Origin: Planomonospora_B alba
Lineage (GTDB): Bacteria > Actinomycetota > Actinomycetes > Streptosporangiales > Streptosporangiaceae
Length of the DNA stretch: 64,000 nt
Reading direction: 5' to 3'
Assembly (NCBI RefSeq): GCF_039534085.1
Contig: NZ_BAAAUT010000043.1
Coordinates: forward strand, 3,552 to 67,551
The number at the start of each line of letters is the position of its first letter. Position 1 is the first letter of the stretch. The notes under the pieces are model-generated. The model was not told where the DNA came from, did not search any database, and was given only the letters and a program-made list of their open reading frames with translations. The translations under genes and the position numbers were made by a program. This document shows positions 43,350 through 52,003 of this stretch, one piece after another.

Positions 43350-44255
43350 GTGACCGCCGACGCCCTGCCGGGAGCCGCCGGGCCGGGGCGGCGCGGCCCC
43401 GGAGCCCTGCTGCGGACCGCCTCCGACGCGATCCCGCCCTCCGGCCTGGTGCTGCTGGCGATCCTGTCGGTGCAGACCGGCGCGGGTTTCGCCAAGGAGC
43501 TCTTCGCGCACCTGCCGCCGAGCGCGGTGGTGCTCCTGCGGATCGGCATGGGCGCGCTGGTGCTGAGCCTGGTCGCCCGCCCCCGCCTGCGCGGGCTGAG
43601 GAGGGCCGACCTGGGGGTCGGGGTGGCGTTCGGCGCGGCGCTGGGCCTGATGAACATGTCGTTCTACGAGGCGCTGGCCCGGCTGCCCATGGGGATCGCG
43701 GTGGCGATCGAGTTCCTGGGCCCGCTCGGCGTGGCGGTGGCCGCCTCCCGGCGCCGTCTCGACCTGCTCTGGGTGGTGCTGGCCGCCTCCGGCATCGCGC
43801 TCCTGGCGCCCTGGGGGGAGGCCTCCCGCCTGGACTGGGTGGGCATCGGCTTCGCCCTGGTCGCCGGGGCCTGCTGGGCCGCCTACATCCTGCTGTCGGC
43901 CGCGGTCGGCCGGCGCTTCCCCGGCACCGGCGGGGTGTCGTTCGCGATGCTCGTCGCCTGCCTGCTGGCCGCCCCCGTCGGCGTCGCCACGGGCGGCGCC
44001 GACCTGCTCCGGCCGGAGCTGCTGCTGATCGGGCTGGGCGTCGGGCTGCTGTCGTCGGTGATCCCCTACACGCTGGAGCTGGAGGCGCTGCGCCGGATGC
44101 CGAAGCGGGTCTTCGGCATCCTGATGAGCCTGGAGCCGGCCGCGGCCGCCCTCATCGGCCTGCTGGTCCTGGGCGAGGTCCTGCACGCGCGCGAGTGGGC
44201 CGCCATCGGCTGCGTGGTCGTCGCCAGCGTCGGCGCGACCCGCGACGCGGGCTGA
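43350..44255 (+). CDS. DMT/EamA-family transporter, RhtA-like
   Basis: 301 aa with ten membrane helices in two EamA repeats. Sequence marks such as SFYEALARLPMGIAVAIEFLGPL and ELEALRRMPKRVFGILMSLEPAAAALIGLLVLGE match RhtA-type threonine/homoserine exporters. GTG start behind an AAAAAAGGGGGGG tract (43334-43346) that acts as the ribosome site and is a homopolymer prone to slippage. Monocistronic as far as visible. Confidence 0.88.
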   Translation: MTADALPGAAGPGRRGPGALLRTASDAIPPSGLVLLAILSVQTGAGFAKELFAHLPPSAVVLLRIGMGALVLSLVARPRLRGLRRADLGVGVAFGAALGLMNMSFYEALARLPMGIAVAIEFLGPLGVAVAASRRRLDLLWVVLAASGIALLAPWGEASRLDWVGIGFALVAGACWAAYILLSAAVGRRFPGTGGVSFAMLVACLLAAPVGVATGGADLLRPELLLIGLGVGLLSSVIPYTLELEALRRMPKRVFGILMSLEPAAAALIGLLVLGEVLHAREWAAIGCVVVASVGATRDAG

Positions 44256-44382
44256 CCGCGCCCCGGCCGCCCCGCCGTCCCCCCGCCCGCCCCTGCGCCC
44301 GGCCCGCCCGCGCGGACGGGTCCTTCCGCCCGGCCCGCCCCGGGACGTGCGGGCCCGCGGCGGGACCACCGCACCCGCCGCC

Positions 44383-44388
44383 TACGAT
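44383..44388 (+). promoter_or_regulatory. -10 element for leaderless ctaA mRNA
   Basis: TACGAT, 7 nt before the GTG start of ctaA; no ribosome site. Confidence 0.5.
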
Positions 44389-44395
44389 GTGAGCC

Positions 44396-45391
44396 GTGAA
44401 CCAGCTCCCTGAGCAGTCCCGTCCCCCCGCGGGCCCGCCGCGCTCCGCGTGGTCCGCGTGGTCCCCCACCGCCGTCTCGATGCGCCGGTGGGCCCTGGCC
44501 GCGGTGGTCGTCAACGCGGGCATCACGGTGACGGGCGCGGTGGTGCGGGTGACCGGCTCCGGGCTGGGCTGCCCCACCTGGCCGCAGTGCACCCCAGACA
44601 GCTTCGTCCCCGCCGCCCACGACGGGATCTCCCCGCTCAACACGGCGATCGAGTTCGGCAACCGGCTGCTGACCTTCCTGGTGCTGGTCGTGGCCGTCGC
44701 CTGCGTGCTGGCCGCGCTCCGGCTCCCGCAGCGCCGGCGCGACCTGGTCCGCCTGGCGTGGATCCAGCCGTTCGGCGTGGCCGTGCAGGCCTTCTGGGGC
44801 GGCGTGGTGGTGCACAGCGCGCTCAACCCGGTCACCGTGAACGTGCACTTCCTGTTCTCCGTCGGCATGACCGCCGCCGCCTGCGCGCTGTACGCCCGCG
44901 CCGGCGAGGGCGACGCGCCGCCGCGGCCCCTGGTCCACCCGCGCATCCGCGTGCTCGGGCACGTGCTGGTCGGCGCGGTGCTCGTGCTGATCCTGGCGGG
45001 CATGGTGGTGACCGGGACCGGCCCGCACTCCGGCGACGAGATCGCCTCGCGCTTCCCGTTCGACATCGAGACCGTGGCCAGGATCCACGCCGACGCCGCC
45101 TACGCCGTGGTGGGGCTGACGTTCGCGCTGGTGTTCGCGCTGCACGTGACCGGCGCGCCGGCGGCCGCCCGGCGGGCGGCGCTGACGCTGCTGGCCGTGG
45201 AGCTGGTCCAGGGGGTCGTCGGCTACGTCCAGTACTTCCTGGCCGTGCCCGCCTTCCTGGTCGGCCTGCACGTGCTCGGCGCCACCCTGGTGTGGATCTG
45301 CACGCTGCGGGCGGTCTTCACGCTGCGCTCCCGGGGCCCGGCGGACGCGCCGGAGGCCGAGGCGGCCGAGCCCGACGCGGTTCCTGCGTGA
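44396..45391 (+). CDS. ctaA: Heme A synthase
   Basis: 331 aa with eight membrane helices. It oxidises heme O to heme A for cytochrome c oxidase. Heme-ligand His and the conserved Glu are present: NTAIEFGNRLL (in place of EFxHR, with N where many have H), VVVHSALNP, VARIHADAAY, GLHVLGATLVW. A Cys pair (LGCPTWPQC) sits in the first extracellular loop, as in CtaA proteins with a redox disulfide. It overlaps the next gene by GTGA. Heme O synthase (ctaB) is 2 kb downstream. Confidence 0.93.
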   Translation: MNQLPEQSRPPAGPPRSAWSAWSPTAVSMRRWALAAVVVNAGITVTGAVVRVTGSGLGCPTWPQCTPDSFVPAAHDGISPLNTAIEFGNRLLTFLVLVVAVACVLAALRLPQRRRDLVRLAWIQPFGVAVQAFWGGVVVHSALNPVTVNVHFLFSVGMTAAACALYARAGEGDAPPRPLVHPRIRVLGHVLVGAVLVLILAGMVVTGTGPHSGDEIASRFPFDIETVARIHADAAYAVVGLTFALVFALHVTGAPAAARRAALTLLAVELVQGVVGYVQYFLAVPAFLVGLHVLGATLVWICTLRAVFTLRSRGPADAPEAEAAEPDAVPA

Positions 45392-46107
45392 CCCCCGCGT
45401 CCCGCCGCCCGGCGCCGCGCAGGCCGTCCCGTACGGCGCTGCGCCGCTGCTACCGGGCGGCGGTGGCGCTGAGCCTGCTGGCGCTGGCCCCGCTCACCTG
45501 GGCCCACCTGGTCAGCTCCGGGCACCGGGTGGTCGCCGACTCGTCCCCCGGCTGGACGGCCGGGGTGCCGCGGGCGCCGGTGGCGCTGGTCCTCGGCGCG
45601 GCCGTGCACGGCGGCCGCCCCTCCCCCATGCTGGCCAGGCGGCTGGACATCGCCGCCGAGCTGTACCGGGCGGGCCGGGTGCGCGCGCTGCTGCTCTCCG
45701 GCGACAACGGCCGGACCGGCTACGACGAGCCGAGCGTGATGCGCGACTACCTGATCGCGCGCGGCGTGCCCGGCCGGGTCCTGGTCCTCGACTACGCGGG
45801 CTTCGACACCTGGGACTCCTGCGTGCGCGCCCGGGACGTGTTCGGCGCCACCCGGCTGACCGTGGTCACCCAGGTCTTCCACCTGCCCCGGGCCGTGGCG
45901 CTGTGCCGTACGGCGGGCCTGGAGGCCTCCGGCGTCGGCGACGACTCCAGCCGCAGGTGGGCCGGGACCACCTACGCCTACGCGGTCCGCGAGTTCGGCG
46001 CGGCGGCCAAGGCGTTCCTGGACGCGGTGGTCCTCGACTCCGAGCCGGTCTTCCCCGGCCCCCGCGAGGCCGGCCTGCTGGAGGCGGCGCTCCGCCCGGA
46101 GGGCTGA
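45388..46107 (+). CDS. SanA/YdcF-like DUF218 membrane protein
   Basis: 239 aa from GTG. An N-terminal membrane anchor (AAVALSLLALAPLTWAHLV) is followed by the DUF218 fold: PVALVLGAAVHGGRPSPMLARRLD, LLLSGDNGRTGYDEPSVMRDYLI, DYAGFDTWDSCVRARDVFG, VVTQVFHLPRAVALCR. This is close to SanA of enterobacteria, linked to envelope barrier function and vancomycin tolerance; the enzymatic activity is not established. Translationally coupled to ctaA. Confidence 0.88.
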   Translation: MTPASRRPAPRRPSRTALRRCYRAAVALSLLALAPLTWAHLVSSGHRVVADSSPGWTAGVPRAPVALVLGAAVHGGRPSPMLARRLDIAAELYRAGRVRALLLSGDNGRTGYDEPSVMRDYLIARGVPGRVLVLDYAGFDTWDSCVRARDVFGATRLTVVTQVFHLPRAVALCRTAGLEASGVGDDSSRRWAGTTYAYAVREFGAAAKAFLDAVVLDSEPVFPGPREAGLLEAALRPEG

Positions 46108-46204
46108 GACCGGGATCCGGCCCCGCCCGCCCGGCGGATCCCGGAAGGCGCGGTCCCGGAGGACACGGTCCTGGAGGGCCCGGCGGGGAAGGCTGCCCGG
46201 CCGC

Positions 46205-47404
46205 CTACCAGGCGGGCCCGCCGGGCGGGTTCCAGGGCGGCGGGCCGGCGGCCCACCCCTCCGCCGGGGCGGACGGCCGCGGCGGGAGCGGCAGCTGGCG
46301 CCGGGCCTCGGCCATGCACTGCAGCAGCGCGTGCTGCTCCTCGTCGAAGGTCTGCTCGCCGATCGTCCGGTGGGCGGCCCGCTCGTGGAGCAGGCCGAGC
46401 TCGGTGGCGGCGAGCTGGTAGTCGATCATCGCCCGCAGCCCGGCGCGCCCGCCGTTGCCCCTGGCCCAGTGCCGGGCCTGGCGGCGGCCGGGCAGCGAGG
46501 AGAGCATGGCGACGTCCTCCGGGGTGACCAGCCCGGTCGCGTGGTAGGCGGGCAGGTAGCTCTGGATCAGCCCGACGATGCGCCGGCGGTCGCGCACCAC
46601 CACGCCGATGAGCACGAACAGCACGATCATCAGCAGCAGGTAGGCGACGGCCAGCCCGCCGAACCCGGCGTAGGAGGCCAGGCCGTTCCAGATGCCGTGC
46701 AGCAGCATCGCGCCGGCCCAGCCCGCGGCGATGATCCCGACCTGCCCGGGGCGGTTGCGCTGGGCCGCGTAGGCCACCGCGACGCCGATCATCGAGGTGA
46801 ACAGCGGGTGCGCGAACGGCGAGAGCACGCCGCGCAGCACCACGGTCACCGCCAGGCCCCGCGCGCCCATCTCGTCGAGGGCGGCCACGTAGTAGCTGAC
46901 GTTCTCGCTCATCGCGAAGCCGAGGCCGACCATGCTCGCGTAGATGATCCCGTCGGTGGGCCCGTCGAGCTCCGCCCGCCTGAAGCGGAGCAGGCCCAGC
47001 AGGACCAGCCCCTTCATGGTCTCCTCGACGACCGGGGCGCCGAACGTCGCGGCGAGGTTGCGGGCGTCCGTCTGCCCGAGCATGGCCGCCTGGCCGAGGT
47101 AGATCAGGTTGAGCGAGTTGACCACGCCGGCCACCAGCACGGCCACGCCCGCGCCCCAGCCGAAGGCGAAGGCGAGGTCGCTGCGCGGCTCGGGCTCCAT
47201 GCGGTCCAGCCCGAGCACCGCCGCCAGCAGCACCGGGACGGGCGCCAGGGCCAGCGCGAGCGCGATCACGAAGCGCACCGGGTCGCCGTCCACCAGGTCG
47301 AAGGAGAACGACGCCAGCGCGCACAGCCCGGTCACGACGAGCCCGGCGATCAGCCCGACGGACGGGCGGTCCTTGAACACCCATCGTGGATCGCGGCTCG
47401 CCAT
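46205..47404 (-). CDS. PrsW-family intramembrane metalloprotease
   Basis: 399 aa with about nine membrane helices. The family motifs are EExxK (VVEETMKGLVLL), FxxxE (FAMSENVSYY), and two His sites (FAHPLFTSMIG, LLHGIWNGLA). PrsW proteins cleave membrane anti-sigma factors or other substrates. The last 100 residues are soluble and end in a Pro-rich tail. The start is ATG preceded by TACGGT at 6 nt (leaderless). It converges on the SanA-like gene. Confidence 0.9.
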   Translation of the reverse strand: MASRDPRWVFKDRPSVGLIAGLVVTGLCALASFSFDLVDGDPVRFVIALALALAPVPVLLAAVLGLDRMEPEPRSDLAFAFGWGAGVAVLVAGVVNSLNLIYLGQAAMLGQTDARNLAATFGAPVVEETMKGLVLLGLLRFRRAELDGPTDGIIYASMVGLGFAMSENVSYYVAALDEMGARGLAVTVVLRGVLSPFAHPLFTSMIGVAVAYAAQRNRPGQVGIIAAGWAGAMLLHGIWNGLASYAGFGGLAVAYLLLMIVLFVLIGVVVRDRRRIVGLIQSYLPAYHATGLVTPEDVAMLSSLPGRRQARHWARGNGGRAGLRAMIDYQLAATELGLLHERAAHRTIGEQTFDEEQHALLQCMAEARRQLPLPPRPSAPAEGWAAGPPPWNPPGGPAW

Positions 47405-47410
47405 GGAGAA

Positions 47411-47416
47411 ACCGTA
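47411..47416 (-). promoter_or_regulatory. -10 element for leaderless prsW-like mRNA
   Basis: TACGGT on the minus strand, 6 nt before the ATG; no ribosome site. Confidence 0.4.
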
Positions 47417-47513
47417 ACCGATCGCCCCGGGCCTGTCCCCCGCCCCGCGGGCCGCGAGCGGCCGGTTCCGGCCATTTCCGGATCACGGCGGGGCCGCGGG
47501 GGACCGGCCCTGA

Positions 47514-48467
47514 TCAGACGAGCATCGAGTCGATCGCGACGGCGAGGAAGAGCAGCGCCAGGTAGGCGTTGGACCAGTGGAAGAAGCGCATCGGGCGCAG
47601 GTCCACCCCGGTCTTGCCGGCGTTGACCCGGTTGAGCAGGCCGTGGACCTCCCACAGGCAGGCCGCGCCGAGCACCAGGGCCACCGCGGGGTAGAGCGGG
47701 GTGGTGCCCGCCAGCGGCCACAGCAGCAGCGAGCAGAGCACGGTCGCCCAGGTGTAGACGATGCTCTCCAGCACGACGCGGCGCTCGGTGGCGACCACCG
47801 GGAGCATGGGGACCTTCGCCGCGGCGTAGTCCTCCTTGTAGCGCATGGCGAGGGTCCAGGTGTGCGGGGGCGTCCAGAAGAACACCACGCCGAACAGCAC
47901 CACCGGCGCCCAGTCGAGGCTCCCGGTGACCCCGGCCCAGCCGATCAGCACCGGCATGCAGCCCGCGATGCCGCCCCACACGACGTTCTGCGGGGTGCGC
48001 CGCTTCAGGATCATCGAGTAGACGAAGACGTAGAACAGGTTCGCGGCGAGCGAGAGCCCGGCCGCGAGCCAGTTCACCGTCAGCCCGAGGCCGAGCGTGG
48101 ACACGGCGCCGAGGACCACGCCGAAGACCAGCGCGTTGCGCGGCGGGACCTGCTCGCGCGCCAGGGGCCGGCGCCGGGTCCGGCGCATCGCGGCGTCGAT
48201 GTCGCGGTCGATGTAGCAGTTCAGCGCGTTCGCGCTGCCCGCCGAGAGGGTGCCGAACACCAGCGTGTTGACGGCGGTCCACAGCGGCGGCAGCCCCTTG
48301 GCCGCCAGGAACATCACCGGCAGCGTCGTGATCAGCAGCAGCTCGATGATCCGCGGCTTGGTCAGGGCGACGTAGGCCTTGACGACGTCGGCGAAGGAGC
48401 GCGGCGCGCCGCCCGGCGCCGCGCCCGCGCGCGGCGGGGCCGTCGGTTGCTTGTCGGTCAGCACCAT
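47514..48467 (-). CDS. ctaB: Heme O synthase (protoheme IX farnesyltransferase)
   Basis: 317 aa, nine membrane helices, UbiA superfamily. The prenyl-diphosphate-binding motif is NCYIDRDIDAAMRRTRRRPL and the second loop is YKEDYAAAKVPMLPVV. It farnesylates heme B to heme O, the substrate of CtaA. The ATG is preceded by GGAAG at 8 nt. It is divergent from the transketolase gene, the common actinobacterial arrangement. Confidence 0.95.
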   Translation of the reverse strand: MVLTDKQPTAPPRAGAAPGGAPRSFADVVKAYVALTKPRIIELLLITTLPVMFLAAKGLPPLWTAVNTLVFGTLSAGSANALNCYIDRDIDAAMRRTRRRPLAREQVPPRNALVFGVVLGAVSTLGLGLTVNWLAAGLSLAANLFYVFVYSMILKRRTPQNVVWGGIAGCMPVLIGWAGVTGSLDWAPVVLFGVVFFWTPPHTWTLAMRYKEDYAAAKVPMLPVVATERRVVLESIVYTWATVLCSLLLWPLAGTTPLYPAVALVLGAACLWEVHGLLNRVNAGKTGVDLRPMRFFHWSNAYLALLFLAVAIDSMLV

Positions 48468-48777
48468 CTAGGGCGCTTCCAGCACGTGCGGGGTCAACGC
48501 TTACCTCTGATCGACGCGGATCCGTGGAGTACGGCGGGCCGGTGACCGGCCGTGAGGACTCACTGTAGTTGCAGGAGGGGCCGGTCCCGGAACGGGGGTG
48601 GCGCGGCGCGCGATGGAGCGCCCCCGGAGGGGTATCCCATCTCTGCTGCTCACAATTTCCGCGGGCCTGTCGCGGCTGGGCCTACGCCACGGTAGCAAGG
48701 TCGAACCGTTAGGGTCCGTTGTGGGCGGGAAATGCCAACCGGCGCCACCAACACGACTAGATCCGGAGATCGAGCAC
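48468..48777. promoter_or_regulatory. Divergent ctaB/tkt promoter region
   Basis: 310 bp without a supportable gene. On the minus strand TACAGT (48562-48567) is a possible -10 for ctaB. On the plus strand TTAGGGT near 48708 is a possible -10 for tkt. Neither has a clear -35. Confidence 0.4.
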
Positions 48778-50889
48778 TTGAGCAGCGAACTCGTGCCAGC
48801 CCTCGAATGGAGCGACCTCGACCGTCGGGCGGTCGACGTCGTAAGGGCCCTGGCGATGGACGCGGTAGAGAAGGCGGGATCGGGCCACCCCGGCACCGCG
48901 ATGAGCCTGGCCCCCGCCGCATATCTGCTTTTCCAGCACGTGATGCGCCACGACCCGTCCGACCCCTGCTGGGCGGGGCGGGACCGCTTCGTGCTGTCCT
49001 GCGGGCACTCCAGCCTGACCCTGTACATCCAGCTCTACCTGTCGGGCTACGGCCTGACCCTGCACGACCTCCAGATGCTGCGCCAGTGGGAGAGCCTGAC
49101 CCCGGGCCACCCCGAGTACGGCCACACCGCCGGCGTGGAGACCACCACCGGCCCGCTCGGCCAGGGCATCGGCAACGCGGTCGGCATGGCGATGGCGGCC
49201 CGCCGCGAGCGCGGCCTGTTCGATCCGGACGCCGCGCCGGGCACCTCGCCGTTCGACCACATGATCTGGTGCTTCGCCTCCGAGGGCGACATCGAGGAGG
49301 GCATCAGCCACGAGGTCAGCGCCCTGGCCGGCCACCAGAAGCTCGGCAACCTGGTCGTCGTCTTCGACAGCAACCACATCTCCATCGAGGACGACACGCA
49401 GATCGCGCTGAGCGAGGACATCGTCAAGCGCTACGAGGCGTACGGCTGGCACGTGCAGACGGTCGACTGGACCCGCACCGGCGAGTACGTCGAGGACGTC
49501 CAGGAGCTGTACGACGCGCTGGAGGCCGCCCGCGCCGTCACCGACAAGCCGTCCTTCATCCGGCTGCGCACGGTCATCGGCTGGCCCGCGCCCAACAAGC
49601 AGAACACCGGCAAGATCCACGGCGCGGCGCTCGGCGAGGAGGAGATCGCCGCGACGAAGAAGATCATGGGCATGGACCCGGAGAAGTCCTTCGACGTCCC
49701 GGACGACGTGCTGGAGCACGCCCGCCGCGTCGTGCAGCGGGGCCGGGCCGCCCGCGCCGAGTGGGACAAGGCCTACCACGCCTGGCGGGAGGCCACCCCC
49801 GAGCGCGCCGCCGAGTTCGACCGGATCTCCAGGCGGGAGCTGCCGGACGGCTGGTACAAGGCGCTGCCGTCCTTCGAGCCCGGCACCTCGGTGGCCACCC
49901 GCAAGGCGTCCGGCGAGGTGCTCAGCGCGCTGGCGCCGGTCCTGCCGGAGCTGTGGGGCGGCTCGGCCGACCTGGCCGAGTCCAACAACACCACGATGAA
50001 GGGCGAGCCGTCCTTCATCCCCGAGGAGTACCAGACCAAGGCGTTCCCGGGCGGCCCCTACGGGCGGACGCTGCACTTCGGCATCCGCGAGCACGGCATG
50101 GGGGCGATCCTCAACGGCATCGCGCTGCACGGCGGCACCCGCCCCTACGGCGGCACCTTCCTGGTCTTCAGCGACTACATGCGCCCCGCCGTACGGCTGG
50201 CGGCGCTGATGAAGCTGCCCGTCACCTACGTGTGGACGCACGACTCCATCGGCCTGGGCGAGGACGGCCCGACCCACCAGCCGGTCGAGCACCTGTGGGC
50301 GCTGCGCGCGATCCCCGGCCTCGACGTGGTCCGCCCGGCCGACGCCAACGAGACCGCCGCCGCGTGGCGGGTCGTGCTGGAGCACACCGACCGCCCGGCC
50401 GCGCTGGCGCTGACCCGGCAGAACCTCCCGGTCTACGAGGGCACCGGCGACCACCGCAAGGTCGCCAGGGGCGGTTACGTGCTCGAGGACGCCTCCGACG
50501 GGCAGCCCAGGGTGATCCTGATCGCCACCGGTTCGGAAGTCGAGCTGGCCGTCGAGGCGCGCAAGGTCCTGGAGGCCGAGGGCGTGCCGACCCGGGTCGT
50601 GTCGATGCCGTGCGTGGAGTGGTTCCACGCCCAGGACGCCGCCTACCGGCAGACCGTGCTGCCGCCCTCGGTCCGCGCGCGCGTCGCCGTCGAGGCGGGC
50701 ATCGCGCTCGGCTGGCGGGAGTTCGTCGGGGACGACGGGGTAGTGGTCAGCCTGGAGCACTTCGGCGCGTCCGCTCCCTACCGCACCCTTTTCCAGCAGT
50801 TCGGCCTCACCGCGGAGCGCGTGGTCGCGGCCGCCAAGGGCAGCCTCGCCAAGACCGGGGCCGACAAGGGCGAGACGACGGGAAACTGA
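48778..50889 (+). CDS. tkt: Transketolase
   Basis: 703 aa from TTG 48778 (GGAG 9 nt upstream); the frame is open further upstream without similarity. Thiamine diphosphate and Mg sites: SGHPGTAMSLAPAAYLL, FASEGDIEEGISHEVSALAGH, FDSNHISI. The pyrimidine domain has HFGIREHGMGAI and THDSIGLGEDGPTHQPVEHL. It transfers two-carbon units in the pentose-phosphate pathway. First gene of the run tkt-tal-pgi-zwf-opcA. Confidence 0.95.
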   Translation: MSSELVPALEWSDLDRRAVDVVRALAMDAVEKAGSGHPGTAMSLAPAAYLLFQHVMRHDPSDPCWAGRDRFVLSCGHSSLTLYIQLYLSGYGLTLHDLQMLRQWESLTPGHPEYGHTAGVETTTGPLGQGIGNAVGMAMAARRERGLFDPDAAPGTSPFDHMIWCFASEGDIEEGISHEVSALAGHQKLGNLVVVFDSNHISIEDDTQIALSEDIVKRYEAYGWHVQTVDWTRTGEYVEDVQELYDALEAARAVTDKPSFIRLRTVIGWPAPNKQNTGKIHGAALGEEEIAATKKIMGMDPEKSFDVPDDVLEHARRVVQRGRAARAEWDKAYHAWREATPERAAEFDRISRRELPDGWYKALPSFEPGTSVATRKASGEVLSALAPVLPELWGGSADLAESNNTTMKGEPSFIPEEYQTKAFPGGPYGRTLHFGIREHGMGAILNGIALHGGTRPYGGTFLVFSDYMRPAVRLAALMKLPVTYVWTHDSIGLGEDGPTHQPVEHLWALRAIPGLDVVRPADANETAAAWRVVLEHTDRPAALALTRQNLPVYEGTGDHRKVARGGYVLEDASDGQPRVILIATGSEVELAVEARKVLEAEGVPTRVVSMPCVEWFHAQDAAYRQTVLPPSVRARVAVEAGIALGWREFVGDDGVVVSLEHFGASAPYRTLFQQFGLTAERVVAAAKGSLAKTGADKGETTGN

Positions 50890-50894
50890 TCACC

Positions 50895-51998
50895 ATGAGC
50901 GAGATCCTGAAGAGCCTCTCCGGCCACGGCGTGTCCATCTGGCTGGACGACATCAGCCGCGAGCGGCTGCGCAGCGGCAACCTGGCGGCGCTGATCCGCG
51001 ACAAGAGCGTGGTCGGCGTCACCTCCAACCCGACGATCTTCGCCTCCGCGCTGAGCAAGGGCGACGCCTACGACACGCAGCTGCACGACCTGGCCGTGCG
51101 CGGCGTGGGCGTCGAGGAGGCGGTCCGCGCCATCACCACCTACGACATCCGCTGGGCGGCCGACGTGCTGCGGCCGGTCTACGACGCCACCGGCGGGGTG
51201 GACGGCCGGGTCTCCATCGAGGTGGACCCGCGCCTGGCCCGGGAGACCGAGAAGACCATCGCCGAGGCGCGCGCGCTGTGGTGGATGGTCGACCGGCCCA
51301 ACCTGTTCATCAAGATCCCGGCGACGGTCGAGGGCCTGCCCGCGATCACCCGCGCCATCGCGGAGGGCATCAGCGTCAACGTCACGCTGATCTTCTCCCT
51401 GGAGCGCTACCGCGCCGTGATGGACGCCTGGCTGACCGGCCTGGAGCAGGCCCAGGCCGCCGGGCTCAACCTGGCCGCCATCGAGTCCGTGGCCTCCTTC
51501 TTCGTCAGCCGCGTCGACACCGAGATCGACAAGCGCCTGGAGCAGATCGGCACCCCCGAGGCGAAGGCCCTCAAGGGCAAGGCCGCCGTCGCCAACGCCC
51601 GCCTGGCCTACGCCGCCTTCGAGGAGGTCGTGAACTCCCCGCGCTGGCAGGCGCTGCAGGCCGCCGGGGCCCGCCCCCAGCGCCCGCTGTGGGCCTCCAC
51701 CGGCACCAAGGACCCGAGCTACCCCGACACCCTCTACGTCGACGAGCTCGTCACCGCCGGCACGGTCAACACCATGCCGGAGAAGACCCTGGACGCCGTC
51801 GCCGACCACGGCAGGATCACCGGCGACACCGTCCGCGCCTCCTACCGGCAGGCCTGGGACACCATGGCCGCGCTGAAGGACGCCGGCATCGACTACGACG
51901 ACGTGGTGCGGGTGCTGGAGGACGAGGGCGTGGAGAAGTTCGAGGCGTCCTGGACCGAGCTGCTGGCCACCGTCGGCGCCGAGCTGCGGAAGGCGTGA
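50895..51998 (+). CDS. tal: Transaldolase
   Basis: 367 aa. Schiff-base Lys in NLFIKIPATVEG; LDDISRERLRSG, VTSNPTIF at the N-terminus and PLWASTGTKDPSYPDTLYV are typical of the actinobacterial type. It moves dihydroxyacetone units between sugar phosphates. It starts 5 bp after the tkt stop, so the two are co-transcribed. Confidence 0.96.
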   Translation: MSEILKSLSGHGVSIWLDDISRERLRSGNLAALIRDKSVVGVTSNPTIFASALSKGDAYDTQLHDLAVRGVGVEEAVRAITTYDIRWAADVLRPVYDATGGVDGRVSIEVDPRLARETEKTIAEARALWWMVDRPNLFIKIPATVEGLPAITRAIAEGISVNVTLIFSLERYRAVMDAWLTGLEQAQAAGLNLAAIESVASFFVSRVDTEIDKRLEQIGTPEAKALKGKAAVANARLAYAAFEEVVNSPRWQALQAAGARPQRPLWASTGTKDPSYPDTLYVDELVTAGTVNTMPEKTLDAVADHGRITGDTVRASYRQAWDTMAALKDAGIDYDDVVRVLEDEGVEKFEASWTELLATVGAELRKA

Positions 51999-52003
51999 GG
52001 CGC

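Noticed and set aside
48598..48777. 60-residue N-terminal extension of transketolase
   Set aside because: No similarity to transketolases, which start near LSSELVPALEWSDLD; a TTG with a ribosome site is present there.
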